Assembly (NCBI GenBank): GCA_017479885.1
Contig: JAFVBR010000030.1
Coordinates: 62,001-126,000, forward strand
Length of the DNA stretch: 64,000 nucleotides
Direction: 5' to 3'
Origin: Paludibacteraceae bacterium
Lineage (GTDB): Bacteria > Bacteroidota > Bacteroidia > Bacteroidales > Paludibacteraceae
Shown: one piece after another, positions 60,522-64,000 of the stretch
Numbering within the stretch: the first letter of the stretch is position 1
How the letters are laid out: each line of letters begins with the position of its first letter
Program-made: the position numbers and the translations under genes
Notes under the pieces: model-generated
The model's input: only the letters and a program-made list of their open reading frames with translations
What the model was told of the DNA's origin: nothing
Databases searched by the model: none

Positions 60522-62959
60522 TGCTTTACGACATTATTCTTCCTCTTGCCATAGAGGGGGTATTGACCTACAATATCCCCGAAGACATCGGCGGACAACC
60601 CGTCGTAGGAATGCGTGTGCTTGCACCTCTTGGCAGGAAGAAGATGCATACCGGCATCATTTACCGCCGGCACACGGAGCCTGCTGATAGCGGGATGGAG
60701 ATAAAAGACATACTGTGTCTGCTTGACGATGAACCTACGGTGACAGCGGCGCAGTTGCGGCTGTGGGAATGGGTGGCGGCATACTACATGTGCAGCATAG
60801 GCGAGGTGATGAAAGCAGCATTGCCGTCGGCACTTAAACCGGAGAGTGAGACGCATGTATGCAGCAACAAGGATTTCAAGGCGGATGGCAGACTGACAGG
60901 GAACCAGCAACTGCTGCTCGACCTGCTCTCCGACGGTAGGGACATCACCATAGAAGAACTGAGCCGCAGGGCGGAGATAAAGAACGTGCTGCCCGCATTG
61001 CGCAGTCTGGAAGAGATGAAGGCGGTGCTGACAGGTGAGCGCGTGGAGGACCGCTACAAACCCAAAACAGAGGCATGGATAAGTCTCGCCCCGCAGTTTG
61101 CCGATAACGAGCAGGGCTTGCAACTCATACTCAATTCGCTTGAGAAAGCCAGGCGTCAGCAGCAGTTGCTGCTTGCTTTCCTTGGTATGACAGAGGGCAG
61201 ACCTGCGGTGAGAAGAGACGAACTGCTGTCGCTGACAGGCATAAACGCTTCCGTACTGAAGGCATTGACCGACCGCGGCATACTGCAGCAGGAGCAGAGG
61301 CAGACCGAGCGGCGGCAGACATCGGACGCGACATCGGCGGCAAAAGCGTTGAACCCCGAACAGGAGAAAGCGGCGGAACGGATAAGAAAGCTGTGGAAAG
61401 AGAAAGAGACGGTGTTGCTGCACGGAGTGACGGGGAGCGGCAAGACGGAGATATATATCCACCTGATACAGGAGGCGGTGGAGCAGGGCAGGCAGGTGCT
61501 GTATTTAGTGCCTGAGATAGCGCTTACCACACAATTGACAGAGCGTCTGCAGGCGGTGTTCGGCAGGCAGTTGTGCGTCTATCACTCCCGTTTCTCTGAC
61601 AACGAGCGTGCGGAGACCTACCTGAGTCTGCTTCGCGGCAAATGCCGGATAGTATTGGGAGTGCGCTCCTCGCTGTTTCTGCCGTTTGATAACCTTGGGT
61701 TGGTTATAGTGGACGAAGAGCACGACAGCAGCTACAAGCAGCAGGACCCAGCTCCGCGCTATCATGCCCGAAACACAGCTGTCATGCTGGCGCATCAGTT
61801 CTCGGCACGACTGCTGCTCGGTACAGCCACACCCGCCATAGAGACCTACTACAATGCTCTGCAGGGCAAATACGGATTAGTGGAACTCAGTGCACGCCAC
61901 GGCAACGTGAAGATGCCTCAGATGAGCGTCATCGACCTGAAAGAGCAATACCGAAGGAAAGAGATAACAGGTCATTTCTCTGACCCGCTGGCAAAAAAGA
62001 TTTCCGATGAAATCGGCGAAAACAGACAGGTGATAGTGTTTCAGAACAGGCGCGGCTACGCTCCGTGGGTGGAGTGCAGGGAGTGCGCCTACGTGCCCAA
62101 GTGCGTCAACTGCGATGTGAGTATGACGCTGCACAAGCGCCAGGGTACGTTGGTATGCCACTATTGCGGCTACACGCTTACTGTTCCGAAAGTGTGTCCG
62201 GCGTGCGGACAGCCTGCGCTGGCAGACCACGGCATCGGTACAGAGAAGATAGAGGACGAACTGCACGAACTGTTTCCGGAGGCAAGGATAGCGCGAATGG
62301 ACCTTGACACCACCCGCAGCAAGAACAGCTACCAGCGCATAATTGACGATTTTGCGGCTCACAGAACCGACATACTGGTGGGCACGCAGATGGTGTCGAA
62401 GGGTCTGCATTTCGACGATGTGAGCACGGTGGCGGTGCTTAATGCAAGCAGTCTGATGAACCAACCCGATTTCCGTAGTTACGAGAAAGCCTTCCAGCTG
62501 CTGGAGCAGGTGAGCGGACGTGCGGGCAGGAAACAGCGTCAGGGAGAGGTAATCATACAGACAATGGATCCTGACAGCACTCTGCTCAGGCAGGTGGCGG
62601 CGCATGACTACAAGGCACTCTACGAGCAACAGATAGAGGAGAGGCGCGACTTCCGCTATCCGCCGTTCTACAGGCTGATAGCTGTCACTGTCAAGCACAG
62701 GGACATGCAGAAGGCTGACGCTGCAGCCGGCATGCTGCAGGCACGACTGCAGGCGGTGTTCACCCGCAGATGCTCCAGAGTGATGCAACCCGCAATAGGC
62801 AAGATGCAGAACATGTATATACGCAATATCCTGCTCAAGATAGAGGCGGATGCGCCTTACGGCACAGCCAAGCAGATGCTGCAGCAGCAGATTCAGGAGG
62901 TGAGACAAACCGAAACAGCCAGAAGTGCCGTGATACAGGTTGACGTGGACCCGATGTAG
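60521..62959 (+). CDS. priA: Primosomal protein N' (PriA helicase)
   Basis: 812 residues. The N-terminal DNA-binding domain (LPLAIEGVLTYNIPEDI, RVLAPLGRKK) precedes helicase motifs: Walker A LLHGVTGSGKTEIYIH, VPEIALTTQL, and the DEEH box VIVDEEHDSSYKQQ. A zinc domain has four CxxC pairs (CREC, CVNC, CHYC, CPAC), and the late helicase motifs GTQMVSKGLHFDDV and QVSGRAGR are present. It restarts stalled replication forks. It overlaps tdk by one base. Confidence 0.96.
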   Translation: MLYDIILPLAIEGVLTYNIPEDIGGQPVVGMRVLAPLGRKKMHTGIIYRRHTEPADSGMEIKDILCLLDDEPTVTAAQLRLWEWVAAYYMCSIGEVMKAALPSALKPESETHVCSNKDFKADGRLTGNQQLLLDLLSDGRDITIEELSRRAEIKNVLPALRSLEEMKAVLTGERVEDRYKPKTEAWISLAPQFADNEQGLQLILNSLEKARRQQQLLLAFLGMTEGRPAVRRDELLSLTGINASVLKALTDRGILQQEQRQTERRQTSDATSAAKALNPEQEKAAERIRKLWKEKETVLLHGVTGSGKTEIYIHLIQEAVEQGRQVLYLVPEIALTTQLTERLQAVFGRQLCVYHSRFSDNERAETYLSLLRGKCRIVLGVRSSLFLPFDNLGLVIVDEEHDSSYKQQDPAPRYHARNTAVMLAHQFSARLLLGTATPAIETYYNALQGKYGLVELSARHGNVKMPQMSVIDLKEQYRRKEITGHFSDPLAKKISDEIGENRQVIVFQNRRGYAPWVECRECAYVPKCVNCDVSMTLHKRQGTLVCHYCGYTLTVPKVCPACGQPALADHGIGTEKIEDELHELFPEARIARMDLDTTRSKNSYQRIIDDFAAHRTDILVGTQMVSKGLHFDDVSTVAVLNASSLMNQPDFRSYEKAFQLLEQVSGRAGRKQRQGEVIIQTMDPDSTLLRQVAAHDYKALYEQQIEERRDFRYPPFYRLIAVTVKHRDMQKADAAAGMLQARLQAVFTRRCSRVMQPAIGKMQNMYIRNILLKIEADAPYGTAKQMLQQQIQEVRQTETARSAVIQVDVDPM

Positions 62960-62980
62960 AGAATATTTGATTATTTCCTA

Positions 62981-63011
62981 TTTGAAAATTTAGAAAAACA
63001 TTGTAACTTTG
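62981..63011 (+). promoter_or_regulatory. Promoter of pntA
   Basis: TTTG at 62981-62984 and TAACTTTG at 63004-63011, spacer 19. The leader is about 70 nt. Confidence 0.75.
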
Positions 63012-63087
63012 CAGTGCAAAAATATACGGAGTTATATGAAGCAGAAAACCTCATAAATTTCAATCCATAATAAAAACACACAACATT

Positions 63088-64000
63088 ATGATTATTGGTA
63101 TTCCAAAAGAAATCATGCACGGTGAAAACCGTGTTGCATGTACGCCCGAGACCGTGGGCAAGTTTGTGAACGACGGATTTACCGTTCTCGTAGAAAACCA
63201 CGCAGGCGACGGTGCCCTCTATCACGATGAGGACTACGTAAAAGCAGGGGCAACCATGGTTCAGGACCCCGAAATAATCTATCAGAACGCCGAACTTATT
63301 TTGAAAGTGAAGGAGCCTCTTTTCAACGAAGAGAAGCAGAAACACGAGGTGGAGATGATGCACAAGGGTCAGTATCTGATTACCTTCATTCACCCCGCTT
63401 CGCCCGTCAATCATGAGATGGTGAAGCGCCTGACTGCACAGGGCGTGACCGCCTTCACGCTGGACTGCATACCGCGCATCTCGCGTGCACAGTCGATGGA
63501 CGCACTGACCTCCATGTCAACCTGCGCAGGCTACAAAGGCATACTGATGGCAGCCAACCACATGACCAGTTTCATTCCGCAGATGTTCACCGCAGTGGGC
63601 AAGATAGAACCTGCGAAGGTGATGGTGATAGGTGTGGGCGTGGCAGGCTTGCAGGCATTGGCAACAGCCAAGCGTCTCGGAGCTGTCACGTACGCAGCCG
63701 ACATACGTCCGATGGCAGCCGAGAATGCAATGTCGCTCGGAGCAAAGATAATTGACACCGGTGTACCTGCAGAACTGGCTATAGGCGAAGGCGGATATGC
63801 CAAGGCTCTGCCCGCAGACGTGCTTGCCGCAGAACGCGAGGCACTGAAAGCTACTATACAGCAGATGGACATAGTGTTCTGCTCCGTACTGGTGCCGGGC
63901 GAACTGGCTCCCGTAATCATCACCGAGGACACGGTGAAGGGAATGAAGCGCGGCTCGGTGATAGTGGATATAGCTATCGACCAGGGCGGCAACTGCGACA
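63088..64000 (+). CDS. pntA: NAD(P) transhydrogenase alpha subunit, 5' part
   Basis: 304 residues are visible and the frame is open at the window edge. The start is MIIGIPKEIMHGENRVACTP, shared with alanine dehydrogenases. PRISRAQSMDALTSMSTCAGYKG and the Rossmann VMVIGVGVAGLQALATAKRLGA favour PntA over alanine dehydrogenase (which has LTPMSEVAGR). Late motifs include GSVIVDIAIDQGGN. The full enzyme couples proton transfer to NADH/NADP+ exchange; the beta subunit should follow outside the window. Confidence 0.88.
   Translation, partial: MIIGIPKEIMHGENRVACTPETVGKFVNDGFTVLVENHAGDGALYHDEDYVKAGATMVQDPEIIYQNAELILKVKEPLFNEEKQKHEVEMMHKGQYLITFIHPASPVNHEMVKRLTAQGVTAFTLDCIPRISRAQSMDALTSMSTCAGYKGILMAANHMTSFIPQMFTAVGKIEPAKVMVIGVGVAGLQALATAKRLGAVTYAADIRPMAAENAMSLGAKIIDTGVPAELAIGEGGYAKALPADVLAAEREALKATIQQMDIVFCSVLVPGELAPVIITEDTVKGMKRGSVIVDIAIDQGGNCD

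Noticed and set aside
60467..61462. 331-codon open frame on the minus strand inside tdk/priA
   Set aside because: It lies antisense to well-matched thymidine kinase and PriA sequence and has a low-complexity Cys/His/Arg/Leu composition typical of a shadow frame.
61877..62908. 343-codon minus-strand frame inside priA
   Set aside because: Antisense to the PriA zinc and helicase motifs; no start signal and no recognisable domain.
1..64000. tRNA, rRNA and insertion sequences
   Set aside because: I looked for tRNA-like T-arm motifs, rRNA sequence and transposase reading frames and saw none; short or divergent RNA genes could have been missed without a search.

Overview
The window is chromosomal DNA from a Bacteroidota bacterium, most likely order Bacteroidales. 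The evidence is the promoter type (TTTG, 19-21 bp, TAnnTTTG) in front of many genes, the families present (GldB, GH77 with two starch-binding modules, Bacteroidota-type ParE, DUF3127, DUF3244, class II aldolase) and a secreted protease with a type IX secretion sorting domain. I cannot name the genus.

Layout. 1-2374 (minus): a membrane regulator, a small secreted DUF3244-like protein and a lipoprotein (cassette 1). 2487-12126 (minus): gldB, lolD, an S41 protease, a beta-barrel, tsaE, malQ, a membrane AraC regulator, a flippase-like membrane protein and gtrA. 12230-15924: rsmA and corA (+), nadA and a beta-barrel (-). 15999-27728 (+): recO, the cell-shape operon mreB-mreC-mreD-mrdA-rodA, mnmG, apt, uvrC and a small unknown gene. 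28076-32361 (+): cassette 2. 32690-37437 (+): pgk, a DUF3127 gene, a phosphoesterase and a TPR-AraC regulator. 37488-39727 (+): decayed cassette 3. 39888-40886: fba. 41620-47375 (+): cassette 4, ending in a metalloprotease. 48372-51831 (+): MATE transporter, DUF3737 gene and patB. 51862-58542 (-): recJ-ansA-pepD-parE-small membrane protein. 58671-64000 (+): xseA, tdk, priA and the start of pntA.

The striking content is a repeated module present four times. Each copy has a membrane-anchored TPR regulator (exported TPR region, one membrane helix, coiled coil, cytoplasmic HTH), then a small secreted DUF3244-like protein, then variable exported cargo (lipoproteins, tail-fibre-like proteins, a T9SS metalloprotease). 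In every copy the stretch between regulator and small protein holds a pair of direct repeats 55-57 bp apart, the proximal one ending 29-32 bp before the -7 box. The repeat sequence differs between copies but the geometry does not. This looks like a family of self-contained regulator-operator-target units. The copies are mosaics of each other, and five single-base frameshifts fall in them while I see none in the housekeeping genes.

A second theme is chromosome organisation. Gene direction switches from mostly minus to mostly plus around 12-16 kb, an AT-rich gap at 14960-15165 carries DnaA-box-like 9-mers, and a perfect 16-bp parS-like palindrome lies between mnmG and apt. The window may lie near the replication origin. 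A near-perfect 29-bp inverted repeat bounds a 271-bp segment at 47931-48201, upstream of the MATE gene.
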